DNA from: Bemisia tabaci
Lineage: Eukaryota; Arthropoda; Insecta; Hemiptera; Aleyrodidae
Direction of reading: 5' to 3'
DNA length: 64,000 nt
Assembly (NCBI RefSeq): GCF_918797505.1
Contig: NC_092796.1
Span: 59,426,851 to 59,490,850, forward strand
Both the position numbers and the translations under genes were made by a program. The notes beneath the pieces are model-generated. The model was not told the origin of the DNA. It saw only the letters and a program-made list of their open reading frames with translations, and did not search any database. Below, in pieces: positions 45,201 to 58,000 of this stretch; within the stretch, counting starts at the first letter, position 1, and each line of letters begins with the position of its first letter.

Positions 45201-48200
45201 AATTTAGAGTTTAAAATTCCCTGAAAATTCCAACAACATCCATACTTATATACGATGAGTCAAGATTTCTCAGATTAATTTTTTTTACTCTGACAGTATT
45301 TAAGCCTGTAAAATGTAACATAAGAAACTGCAGTGTTTAGATGTACTTATTTTTTTATTTTTTTTTTATTTTATACTTCAGCCTTGTTTTTGAGATTTTG
45401 GAAAATTCACTAAATGTAAAAAAAAAGCTCTCAATGGTGATCAGTTCTCCAAAAAAATGCTAAAAATTGGGTGAATTTATACTACGACATTAGTGCATTT
45501 AAGTTATACGTCATCTTGATTTTACTGAAAATCAAGTAAAATATGCTTAATTCAAAGACGTAAAAATGGACAGATGATCTGACGATAGTGTCTGCTATCA
45601 GTGAGTATGTGACTAAATCCTTGGCAGTACAATGACGTTAATGGTAATTTTCTTCTGCATGTAATGCACCTAAAAGTGACAGTTGCAAGTATACTATTAG
45701 ACAAAGGTGTCTGCCGAAATGTTGGTCCCGATAATCTTTGAGAACTTTTCAAACTACATCAAAAATATTGTACAATACATACACAAAAATAGATCTGAAG
45801 ATAGAAAATACCATTTTCTAACAATGGTTTCTATTTATTTGTTCAGTTTTAGGAATAAAATTGACTATGTCTTGATAGATCCATCAATACCTTCTAATAC
45901 TTTCTTTTACAAGCTGTCACATTCAAAATTAAAACTAGATTAAAGAAAAACCAAGTCATTTAATGAGCAATCGATAACAGTAAAAAATATAATACAAAAA
46001 GCCTGATCTATCTCACAAAAATATCACTGAGCTACGTATCACCCTTCATTTCCACCTTCTTCTGCAACTTAACTATCACTAAAAATAGAAAAGGACGCTT
46101 GGTTGGAGCACAATTTTGCCAAACCTTCGTCCTCCTACCAATGGAACTTTTTCTCCATGGGGAAAAAACTTTTTCAGAGCTTATACCTAGCATTTGAAGT
46201 GGACTGGAATGAGCAGAAAGGATCAGGGTTTTATGGAAAACAAGGGAATTGAAGAATTCTATGTCTCACAATGAGATTTTTTTTTTAAATTTGCATTTTA
46301 GTAAATAACAAAAGGATTGTTTGTTTGTTTCTTTCTGACAAAAAAATTTCACAATATGCAGCAAATATCATTGTGCCTTTCAAAATTCTTAATAACTTGG
46401 TTCCCGTTCATTTCAAGGAAGGCAATCACATGAACGGTTGGTTCCCTTTTAGAATCATCACGAGTGAAATCCATTCAGAGAAGAACGAATTATATAGTGA
46501 TGCTTACGGAGTTTTTCCGAGCAACTAAGGCGCATACCCCTTGTAAACCTTAATACCTGCTTCCTTTCTGTTTTACTTGACCCAATTCAGTTGGACTGAT
46601 GCGTTAATGCAAATTTTCAAGCCTCTGAACTAACTCAAATTGAGCACAAATGCAAAAAAAAAAAAAAAAAAAGTAGCCTGCGGTTATACAATGAAGAAGT
46701 TTTACAGCCTTTTCCTGATTTTGTGGTTTAGAATACATACAAATAATTACATGAGCTTTGTCTATCAAAATTTTAGGTGTATTCCTGCAATATAAATAAA
46801 CCCGAGTATTGACCAAAGGTTGTGGTTTCAAGGGGAGCAATTTGTTTGATAACTATTTGAGAAGGTTCCAAGGAACCAAGGAAAGTAGTACGGTACCCAC
46901 TCTTTGAATGCATCTATGACAAGGTTTATAAAGCTGTTACCATAAAAAACTTGAAAATTTATTGCATGGATGTCTTTGTCAGAAGATACGTTTTGCACAT
47001 ATTCCTAGAATGAAGTGTTGGCATCTGATAAAAAGTTTTTGTGATCTGCTCAAGATATGTGAGTGCATAAAAGTTGGTTCCATATTACGATGGGACTACA
47101 AAATAGCACATGAGTTTAACACTAGGTTACATTCTGAATAATGTGTTGGCTACCTTCTAGTTTAAAGTCATTAAGAACAAGAAACCATCAAAAATAAAAT
47201 ATATTAGTCTCTCAGCTGGTCAAGCACAGATATTGTTTTAAAAGAAAACGATGGGTTTGACAAAAGACATTTAGTCACAATGAGATAAGTTAACATACTC
47301 GTGATGCGACATTACTTGCTGAACATAATCCTTATAGGTTGGGATGAGGAAGGCAAAAGATTGAGCTCCAACTATTATACTAACTGAACAATTAGTTGTA
47401 TAAAGAGTTAAAAAAAAGAGAGAAAGAAGGATAGAGAGAAAAGAAAAACAACTTTGATAATCCACCCAAATTTTTTCAGAAGAGGCAATGCAAAAACTGT
47501 GATGGATTCTATCCAAAATTTAGTCTTGATCCCTTATGGCACAGTGAAATTTTGATGAGCAGGTTTTTCCTATAACTCGTACTTTTTCGGTTCTTTCAAC
47601 TCCTGTGAAAGAGATAAAATAAAATAAAAAGTTTGAATCTTGTGTTGCATTAAGATAAGGTCTGTCAGAAAATTGTAGATTCACTCATCCCAGACGGTTC
47701 TCGGTCTTATGTCTAGCATTTTTTCTTTGAATCGGACAGAAAAGCTCACGATGTAACATCGAACAACTGAGCTTTTTTTGCACACAGACCACTCATTGCT
47801 GTTTCATGCAACATTGAATAATATAGTATGATTTGGTCTAGGCATTGAATGTCAAAACCATTAAGAAACTTTCTACTTTTACATGTCTGATTACATCTTA
47901 TCACGGACAAATTCAATGAGTAAGAAATGAAGAGAGTGCCAAATCTACTATATCAGCAAGATTTCACTGTGCCACTGAAAAAATATTAAGATTGCAAAGA
48001 AAGAAAATAAAAGAAAAACAGTATTTGTTTCCTCAACATAAAAAAGGAAAAATATACCATTTCAATAAAAATTCCCTCTGAAGTAAAAATTCTCTGAATG
48101 AAGAAAATTTAAAACACTTTGGTTTACAGTTCCAATTTTATCATTAAGAAAAAAAAAAAAAGATAAACTGATTTAAAATGTAAAAAAAGCTTTAAACATT

Positions 48201-51200
48201 AATATATACATCCATTAACAAACTTAAAACAGCCTAGAGTGTCTTCTATTATGCTATTAAAATTAACATAGAAAATTCTCCGATGCTATACATAAATATT
48301 TTACACAAATTTTTTGATAAAAAAAGAAAAGGAAATTAAATACAAATAGAAAAAATTGAACTTTCAAGGCCAATTTCTAAGTTACTTTTCAAGTTCCTTA
48401 CCCATGGAAATTTCTCCAGTTCTGATGAATTTTGATACAATTTTTTTTTTAAATATTTTTTTAAGAGAAATGAAGGAAATAGTGAAAGGCAAATTGAAAA
48501 CTAGTGTCAAAACTGCAGATCCTCCATTCAGTCTCTGAAATATGTATTTAAAATACTCATAGGATGAGAAAATAGAAAACCCTGTAAGCCACTTTGCAAC
48601 CTTTCAAAATTTCTGTCTCAATGTGTTTTACAGAGGAAAAGCCATTCTTGAATTTAAAAAAATTGTCTTTGCAAGAATATTCTTAAAAAATTGTATGCAA
48701 AAATATTTGTTGGTTTCCTCTTAGAAAACAGGGGGGAAGAAATAGAAAAAAAAGTAGGAGCAGCAATTTCTAAACAGTATTTGAGGTTATACAGGATTTT
48801 TTAGTTTCCCATCGAGATAAATTTACTATGAATAAATTAAACAGTATAACTATGATCTGACAGTCTCTTAACACTCAGTTTCTGTTGCAGCAATGTACAA
48901 AAAATGCACTTGAGGTGAGTCTGATAAAGAAAAAAAACCAAATCAGACAGAAAAAAATTCCAAGAAAAGCTACAAAGGTCTCCAATATTTAGAACAAAAG
49001 GCTCCATTTCTTAATTCAGAGTATTCTAATGAATGTCTCCTCTATCTAATACCCTGACAGCAGCAATCTCACAAAATAATTTAGAAAAATATGATAAACC
49101 TTAGAGATTTAGGTTCAATTATTTTTCTTCTTGTCTAAAAATATAAACATCTAGATTCTTTTGTGAAATAGCTATTCTTTCCTATTATTCTTGCCTGTAA
49201 ATCTAATGAATACATGTATATTCAACAAAGCGCCATTTTCATTATTCAAGTCAAAGTATAGTCAACCGAAAATAAAAAAAACAACAAGAAAACCCTTTCA
49301 ATCTTAAAAAAAAAAAATTCATTACTCTATTATCGAAGTGAAGTCCAGATTTTCTTTTCGATCCATACATCGTCTTACAAGAAATGATCATAAAGCACAC
49401 GCACACTTAAGCAAAAAAAAAAAACCTAATATTAAAGCATAAAACTAGATTCAAGAATTTCAAAAAAAAATGAAAAGAAAAATTGACGGTGTTCAATCAT
49501 CCCAAGCTTTGAGATCAGAAATTTTTTCATCCCTCAACTGTTCAAAATTGGAGTTTATATTTTCGGCAGCCACAAAGCTTAGCTTACATAATGATTTTGC
49601 CTTGATTATTCCGATTTTTAAGCACATGCACCCATGCATTTATTTTATGATACTTAGAGGCACTTAATTTTGAAGTGCGTTTCAAAAAAATAATACACTA
49701 TGGAGTACTTTGACAGTGGAACCTGTTTATAGTAGACCGTGGTCAATTTGCAAAATTGATATGACATTAGAAGAAATACCAACAATGGCAATAACAAATA
49801 ATTAAGTCCAGCAAACAGTAAAAAAAAAAGCAGTGCCGAGAAAAAAGGAAAAGAAACAAAAACAAATGTCTAAGCAACTCGAAATTTAATCCTCGAGTAA
49901 AACTGTAACAATCATCAATTAAAACTTTGAGTTGTTCAAGAATGAAACCTAGCAATTAATATTTTCAACGGATCCAGGATCATTTTAGAAAGAACATCAT
50001 AGCTTGTCAGCGATCCATGATAATTTTTTTCATGTTTAAACATAATCTCATGTATTGAATGTCAATTGATAACATTTCAGGAACACTTTTAGAAGACTTT
50101 TCATATCTAACTGAAACATTGTGTTAAACAGTGAACCTAGTTTTCATTCGTTTTCGACATCGGAAGGCCAGGGGAGGAAGAGTGAGAGGAATGCAATTCC
50201 CTGTTTTCTTCTGTATTTTTTTCACTCCCTCAGCTGCTCAATATTAAAACCTGCCTCTAGCAGAAATACTTTCCAGTCCTATGAGATTCATATAGAAGCA
50301 GGTTCCACTGTGTCATACTCAAGAGGCTTATTAATGAGAAGGGAAAAAATTAATACAGACAAAATCAAATAAATACATTTTCACATAAAAAAGGAAAAGC
50401 CAGGGAGACCCTTCTTTCCTGAGTAACAGTATTTTACATAAAGAGGAGCTGCACTCTGTGTTAACATAAAATAAAAGTAGATGTGCTGTTTTTCTGAGTT
50501 CTTAGTGGTTTCGGACTTTTGCAACTTTGTGGTCTTTTTAAATCATCAATAATTTTAATCATCGTGGTATTAAAATTCAATGAAAAATAAAACAAAAGAA
50601 GATAGAAAAGACGGAAAATGTTTAAATGATTCTTCGCTGTCTATTAGGTTTCCTTCTTTGATGATAAAAAGGGTTTCCATCTGAGCTGCTTTTGAAAATT
50701 CTGAACTTTTTCATTCATTGCCTTATGCAAACAATTAACTCGATGTTTTACAAATTCATAATTCGTGCTCAGAACATGGTATATTAAAATAGGATTTGTA
50801 ATAAACAGATTTAACAGAATAAAATAAAATAAAATCAGACAACAGCATAGCTGCATTCAAGAATTCAGCTACATATTTTCATCCTTGAAATAAGGAGAGA
50901 AACTAGAGGGAAAATTGACAAAAAAATAGGTTTGTCAAAATGTGACAAAATAAATAATATTAAAAAGGAGGGGAGGGGGAGAGAAAAATTAATACTTAAT
51001 CATACTTGGGGAGGATTGGATTTATGATCATGATCAATGCTGCCATGCTAAGTAAAAACGACGTAAGAACCTTCAGGCTTTGCCAAATGTCATTTAATAA
51101 AATACGCATTGATTGGGAAAGTTGTAAATATTCCTCTTTCAATTATTCAAGAAATATTGTTTGCAATTTAACACAAAATAGTTGAAAATTTTAAGGATAA
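42300..51200. other. Repeat-poor AT-rich stretch, no supported gene
   Basis: Nearly 9 kb in which I recognise none of the MITE families found elsewhere (one fragment at 43090-43230 resembles 25555-25690). Open frames are short and unremarkable except 44365-44576. It lies 3' of the SEFIR receptor. It could be intergenic DNA, a long downstream UTR or an intron of an unseen gene. Confidence 0.45.
44365..44576 (-). pseudogene. Possible exon or exon remnant, 70 codons
   Basis: Open frame starting after a possible acceptor (TTTTAAAAG) and ending in TAA. It contains FARIRKAYLHGKEDNTF and a hydrophobic IYGFSLIIGDF. The spacing of RKA, GK and the following arginine recalls the N-terminal helix of class 3 aldehyde dehydrogenases, but the match is weak and from memory. 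No other exon of such a gene was found nearby. A GTAAAT near 44410 could be a donor. Confidence 0.25.
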
Positions 51201-51230
51201 ATATTTGTAACTTTCGTCCGTAATAGTTTT

Positions 51231-51236
51231 TTTATT
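51231..51236 (-). terminator. Candidate poly(A) signal of the SEFIR receptor gene
   Basis: AATAAA on the minus strand about 320 nt past the TAA stop. Plausible 3' end, but other AATAAA motifs follow further downstream. Confidence 0.35.
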
Positions 51237-51553
51237 AGAGGAAATGGCAACATTCGAATTTTTGTACGACACTTTTTCTCAGCATGGCAGAATGAGGGAA
51301 GCACTGTAGGAATGATTTGTTCCTTGAATTTTGTCATGCATTATACTTTTGACACAACTGACTAGTATGCAGATTGAACAGATCATCAATCAAATCAACC
51401 ACTGATTTCATCAGTCAACAAAAAAAAAATAAATAAAAGGCAGAGAACAAAAGTTGAGATGAGAAAACAAGTTAAGTACAAATTAAAGCTAAACTATAAA
51501 TAGCTAAAAACAAAAAAAAATCACAAGAGAGGATGAATTAACTGGAGGGATAC

Positions 51554-54500
51554 TTAACTTTTATCTATCATCCGATAGATATACCGAGGATCTTTTTGGT
51601 AGAAAAGTTTTAGTTCATCAACTATGCTTCTGAATTTGGAGATTTCTTCATCATCAGTTTCTTTCAGAGACAGTTCTTTTGAACCAAGACTGTAAAAACA
51701 GAGGATAGAAGGTATAATTACTGTATTTAAGGTTCATTGCCTTACAAAATATGAATGACTATGTTACGACACATTTTTACAAAAGACAAAAGAAACAAGA
51801 CAAAAAAAAAAAAAAAAAAAATACCATGTTGTTTTTTTGGGAGGGGGGGGGGTGTAACAATGGGCCTGTTGCATGCAAGAGATACAGCCGTACTAATAGA
51901 CTTTTTAGAGGTAAAATGACACGAAAATTACGATGGTCACATTAAAAAAGTCTGAAATACACTCCTCACTGCCCAATTTGTGTTGTTAGGAACACGCTTT
52001 TTCAAATTTCCCGCGTCTAGGGGCAGTTTTCTAACGGAAACAAGTAACGGCAACTCGCGGCTATTTCCGGTCAACTAAAACTGACAACATAACCTGAAAA
52101 TCGGAGATCATGATATCGTGAAATAAAATGTAGAAGGATTGCTTTGGATATTTAAAAGTTGATTAATTTAGTTATTGCGTAAAGCGTATATGGACCACAA
52201 TGAGAGATCACATTGGGTTTGTAAACAAACTGAAGGAAAAAAGAACAACAACATCAACGACTCGGCATCTTCCGGAAATCACGGAGCCCGCCGTTTGCTC
52301 GTTTCAGGTGATTAGAAAACTACCCCCAGACGCGGGAAATTTGAAAAGCGCGTTCCTAACAACGCAAATTGCGCAATAAGGAGTGTATTTCAGACTTTTT
52401 TAATGTGACCATCGTAATTATTGTGTCATTTAACCTCTAAAATGTCTATTCGCACGGCTGTATCTCTTGCATGCAACAGGCCCATTGCAACTGCCCTGTG
52501 ACAGTGTGGAACATTCCTATTTTAGTTTAGTGTCACTGACTGATAGTAGGCAGGCCTCATTTTAATAAAAACAATTTTTGCACAACTTTTTGATACTTCC
52601 GTAATATTTTGTTCTGTGACATTCTATAACAATCAGAACATGCTCTAACAGGTTATAGGAGTTGTTAGCCATTAATATGGAACTCCTAATTTTGGTTTTC
52701 TTGAATGCATTATCATTGATTGTGAAAAAGTAACAATTAGTCTTAAATATGTTTCAACCTGGAGTTGTGTCCCAGATAGTGGTCGGATAAGGCCGAAACA
52801 CATCAATTTAACAAAAAGTCAACAAATCAGACTGGTGAGAAAATGTTTTTAAATATTTCTGATCATAATGACTCTAGTCCGGTATTTTCAAAATTTTAAA
52901 TTAAGTTTCTACGGTCCTATTCAGACAAAATTCATCTGAAATAACAGAATTGTGTTTTCTGCCACTTGACAACCTGTTACAATAGAAAACTTGCTGAGTT
53001 CACTTCAAAACCAGGATGAAAAGATTTGTTTGATTTCAAAATTCCCTGGGAAATTAAACTTTTATTGAAATAAGTTCCATTTTTAAAATTTTGGCTGGGA
53101 GCTTAAGTTTTATGAGATGAATGCTGATGGTAGAAAATTCACAGAGTAACAAGATCTTTAGGAGGATAAATAAATAGGTACTAAGAAATACATACTGATG
53201 AAGTGCAGCTATCAACAGCTGAAAATGATCAGGGATGGTGTAAACTGTGTGCGGATTCAAGCTTGTGAATCTAGAGCCTTCTGGTGGAAAACCCTCCAAC
53301 CTATAGAAAGAAATGAAAGAGAGACAGTGGTGAGAATAGGAAAATTAAAATCATTCTACAAATATGGTAAGATACTGATTGAACAATTAATCTCAGTGAA
53401 AGGTAGGGCTGTGCGAATAGTGAATTTTCTGAACGAAGCGAATAGCGAATAATTTTGGCAAATATTCGCGAATAGCCAAGCGAATAACGAATAATTTAAG
53501 TCAATTATTCACAGCTATGAATAGTAAAACAAATAATTGGAAATTACTTTTTTAAGTGTGAAAATTCGCGAATATTACCAAAGTCGACAAAAAAAATGTG
53601 ATTAATTTTTTAAGAATTTTCCATTTGCTCTTACGCCTGCACAGAAAACAATGAAATGCTATGATAGTAGCCTAGACTCTTAAGAATTTGTTTGAAGATC
53701 CCTGGATGCTGGCTTGACTGTCCCTGCAGTTACGTATGCATTTCCAGGATTTGAAGGTTACTGCGCAGGCAGTCAAGCAAGTATCGAAGGATCACTAGGC
53801 ACATTTTAGTATTTTATTTTTTTCGGTGTGAATAAAAATGTGTTTATGAACTTTTTTTTTCTATTTCAGACATTTCTGTGTCTTTCAATCCTTAATTTGG
53901 GCTCTTTGCTTATTCCCCCAATCGCAATCGCGCTAGCTGTTTGTAAAATCGGCAAAGTCGGTAAAGATCAAAGGAGATCCGCCGTTCGCAATATCTCCGG
54001 TGGAAGCGGAAGCCTTCCGCAGGTCCTCGCAACGTTTCACGATTGCCACTCGGGAATTCATTATTTTTGATGGAGCGAATATTTGAAAATTCATTCCTCA
54101 AGACGGCGCGAATATTTGGAAATGTCAGTTCAAAAATTCACTATTCGCGACGACGCGATTATTGGCAATTTGCGAGTAGTGCGTGAGGCAGGCGCAAATA
54201 GTCGGAATTGCGAATATTCGCACAGCCCTAGTGAAAGGAACATAATGTGAAAATGAGGAAATATACACCTTTATAGCTGTAATTTGAATTTTTTTTCACA
54301 TTGCATTTTTACATAGGTATTTCAAGGAATAACCATTTTGGCAATAATTTTTGAACAGTTAGAGATAAAGCTGTGATTTCACCGTAATCTGTATTTGATT
54401 AGGTGGAGTAAAAACGTTTTTCAAATAGTTTATTTATTTTATTTTTTTTTCTCTCTCTCTAATTGCTAGTTAAAACTTTTTAGATTTTTAAGGTTTTTTT

Positions 54501-54960
54501 TCAGAACAACTATAGTGCTGAGGGCAATCCTCGGATGACAACATTAATTGCAGCATCTTGAGGCAAACTGCATTCAGTCCCTAAAACTAACTTTTTTATA
54601 ACCGCAAGAAACTGTCACATCGACATTTAACAGAGTTTCTGCCGCATCTTTTGTCTGACTCAAAAGAAAGTTGAAGAAACCTGTCCAAATCAGAATGTAC
54701 GCAAAAAATAAGAAAACTGCATGTTGGAGGAGAGTTTTCAAGAATATTCAATTTCCTCTTCAATTCCACAAAATCAGAGAAGTAAGTTTAATGACCGACA
54801 TTGCAATCAAGTGATTTGATGCAAGTTAAATAAAATAACAGAAAATTGGCATCTGAAAGGAATGAACTGAGTCCTCACCAGAGTTGCCATAATTACTTCA
54901 TCTTCAAATTCTCTGACTTTAAAATTTTCCAATTACCTGACCTTCACACAAAATTTCCAC

Positions 54961-55003
<43 letters not shown>

Positions 55004-58000
55004 CAAACTTTTGCAAAACTTTGGACAATGAAAAAAAGACATTCCGTAGCTGGTTAGGAGATGACAAGCCTTAAAAAAAACCAGAAAGAGTAAACAGTTG
55101 TAAGATCAGTGATATGTTTTGAAGTTCAGTGAATGTGCCAGAAATTCTCTGACTTTTCCCGGTTGTTGCAAATTCCCTAATTTTCCAGGTTTTCCAGGCT
55201 GCCAACAAACCTTGCCTCAGTGACCTGGGAGAGGGATAGGTGGTGCTCCCTGCGATACCCTATTTTTTATTTTTCGATGCAAGCGTCAGATATTGGTGAA
55301 TTATAATTTTCAAACTGATTTTTTCAATGAGGCAAAGCCATTTTTCCTCCGATCAAAGTGGTCATTCAGATTCAGCCTCAAAATATTATGAAAATCTATC
55401 CCTAACCTCTAAATTGGACTTTAAGTTTGCTTCATGAGGCCTTAATCACCTTACAATACAAATATTAATTTTTATTTAACAGCTTGATGATAATGAAAAG
55501 AATTTAATTTAATATGTAAAAATAAAATTTTAAAATTCTATGACAGAGGATGTAATTAAAACGCAGATTTCGACTAACCTTGTGATGAAAACTCGCTTGT
55601 AAGAATTGGTTATTGTGTTTGCAACGATGTACTTGAGAGCAAAAATAAAAATGTTGTCAAAACATTCTGGATGTCTGTAGCGATACTTGACAACAGATGA
55701 ATGCTGCAGAGATGTCTCAACCAGCTGCGCCATTTCAGAACAAACAACAACAATTCTCACGGACGGATCACTGGCCAGACCGATAACCCAGTCATAGGTC
55801 GATTCAGCAACTTTTTCCCACTGGTTAGGATCCCAGCAGTCATACACCTGTGAACCGACAAGGAATTAGTAAATCCAGTTCAACTATAGTGAAGGTTTGA
55901 AATATGAATACTGGAATTTTTAGCCTGAGCGTCAAAGTGAAATATGCTCAAACATTTCACTAATCAAGTTCTTAATTCACATCTGCAACTATGAACATTC
56001 CTTCATTTGAGATGCTTTAGGCAACTCAATGGCTCCACTTACACCTATAAATAGTAAGTTGCGAAAAGGGAACAAGAACCAATAACAAACAGCAGTAATT
56101 GTGATCTAACTACTGTCTATGATCCTTACTCGCAGCTTTCAACTTGCAAGTGATAAGTGATTTCTTAAAATACCATAAAGTAGAATAGAGCAGAAGCATC
56201 GAAATGTTTTTTTTTATCTGTTTTGAGATGTCATGAGAGGACTGCCGAGCAGCCTCATTGCTTCCTGTGGCATTTGCAATATTTGAACTTTATCATCTTG
56301 CGTTAGGGGCAGATATACCTAAAGAATGTTTTCAGGCACATGGAGCGCCTTATAAAGAGAACGTGTTGAGAATTCTAAGAAATAGATTTTTCCAAATATA
56401 TTTGGATTATTACTGATTTATTTCATATTAACTCCTGTTCTTTCAACATTCTAAGGAAGCAGGTTGCATTAGGACTTAAAATTAAGAGAAAAAAAAATTA
56501 CTTGAAAGTTCCTTACCTCACATTTGGCAACATTTTTCAACACATTTCTGAAGATGACCATTGCATCCATGAAAAGCTGGCAATCTCTAGCGTAAATCAA
56601 TAAAATGGTCGGTTGGAGTGTGAAAATAGGTTCAATTTTGTCTGGTGTGGGTGTAAAAGAAACAGTGTACTGCGAATCATAAGCGCTATTATTCTTGAGT
56701 AAGAACAGTTTGTTGACATTGCGCCATAACAACCGATTAGTTGACCACGCTCCAAAGAATACGACGAGACAAATGAAGAATACAACGCCCATGAATAGCA
56801 GAATGTAAGGAAAAGTGACAGATTTTATGGATTCCGGGATGTCTACTGTTTGCACTGTATCGGATTCAACGGCAGCTGGAAAAAGTAAATCATCATGAAT
56901 TTGTAAATATTTACGAAGGTTCAAAACATGGCACAACTTGTTCTGCTAGGATAGAAAGCTTGCAAACTGAACTCTGCATTGACTTGATGGCAACACTAGT
57001 TCTGGCCAAAAGAGGGAATGAAATACCTTACTGCAATACACAGTAACCCTAAAACCAGCTACTCCTATGAATGCTTCAAAGCTTAAATTTTAGGAAAAAT
57101 CACATCACTAGAATATCAGATCAGATGCCCATAATTGTAATGGCTGACCGCCTTGCTTCACAAATAAAATCATAAATTAGTAATTACTTTACAAAATTAC
57201 TCCACACAAATTGTTCGTAAATTTGAATTGTAATATTTTTTTAATGTCTTCATATGCATAGAAAATACATTCCTGGAGTGTAGTATTCATTTGCAATGTA
57301 AAGGAAAAAATATTGCTGGACTTCGTACAGAAATTTCTATGATATCATGTTAGTTGAATTTTCGCCAAAGAAAAGGGGTACATTGGTTACACACTTTACT
57401 CAAATACCTGTACTAGTTGAACTCAAATTAGGTTCCACTGTGAAGGTTGATTGTCACATGATAAAGACTTATTTTTTTTAGAGGACTAAAATAAATTTAG
57501 AGTAAAATCTTACTGAATTGATGATGCCATGAGCATGGCTCTGAGTGACTGATGTTGAAAGACCACAGTGTGTTGGAGAAACATCTTTCATCCCATAAGT
57601 CAACTCTCACACAATAGCGGCCAGGTTGTATTCCGTAAAACTCACACTCCAGTCTATGGCGATCCTGTAATAGATAGAAAGCATATTAAGGATAAATTAT
57701 TCTATCTGAGAAAAGAATTTATGTGTATGAGCCCCTTACTTTTGTCTTAATTTCAATCCTCTAAAGAAGTAATTATCAGAAAGCACTAGAGGCGAATCGC
57801 CTCTGATATTAGAAATTTACTTGATACCAAGTGAAGCTAGAGCAGCTTGTGGCTATCTTCTTTTGCCCTTCTGTACATCTTCCGTTAGTCAGCTTTGAAA
57901 TTATGATCAAGTCACTTATGGTTAAACTTATTGTTTAGGGGGCATCAGATGCTTCCTAACTGGACTTAATGTTACGAAGATAAACAATGCCATATTTTGT

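Noticed and set aside
42300..51553. Single 9-kb 3' UTR of the SEFIR gene
   Set aside because: A nearer AATAAA at 51236-51231 explains the 3' end without it. The long UTR remains only a hypothesis for the repeat-poor stretch.
53828..54101. Frames inside the hAT-like element at 53404-54230
   Set aside because: Short, low-complexity, no transposase residues; the element is non-autonomous.
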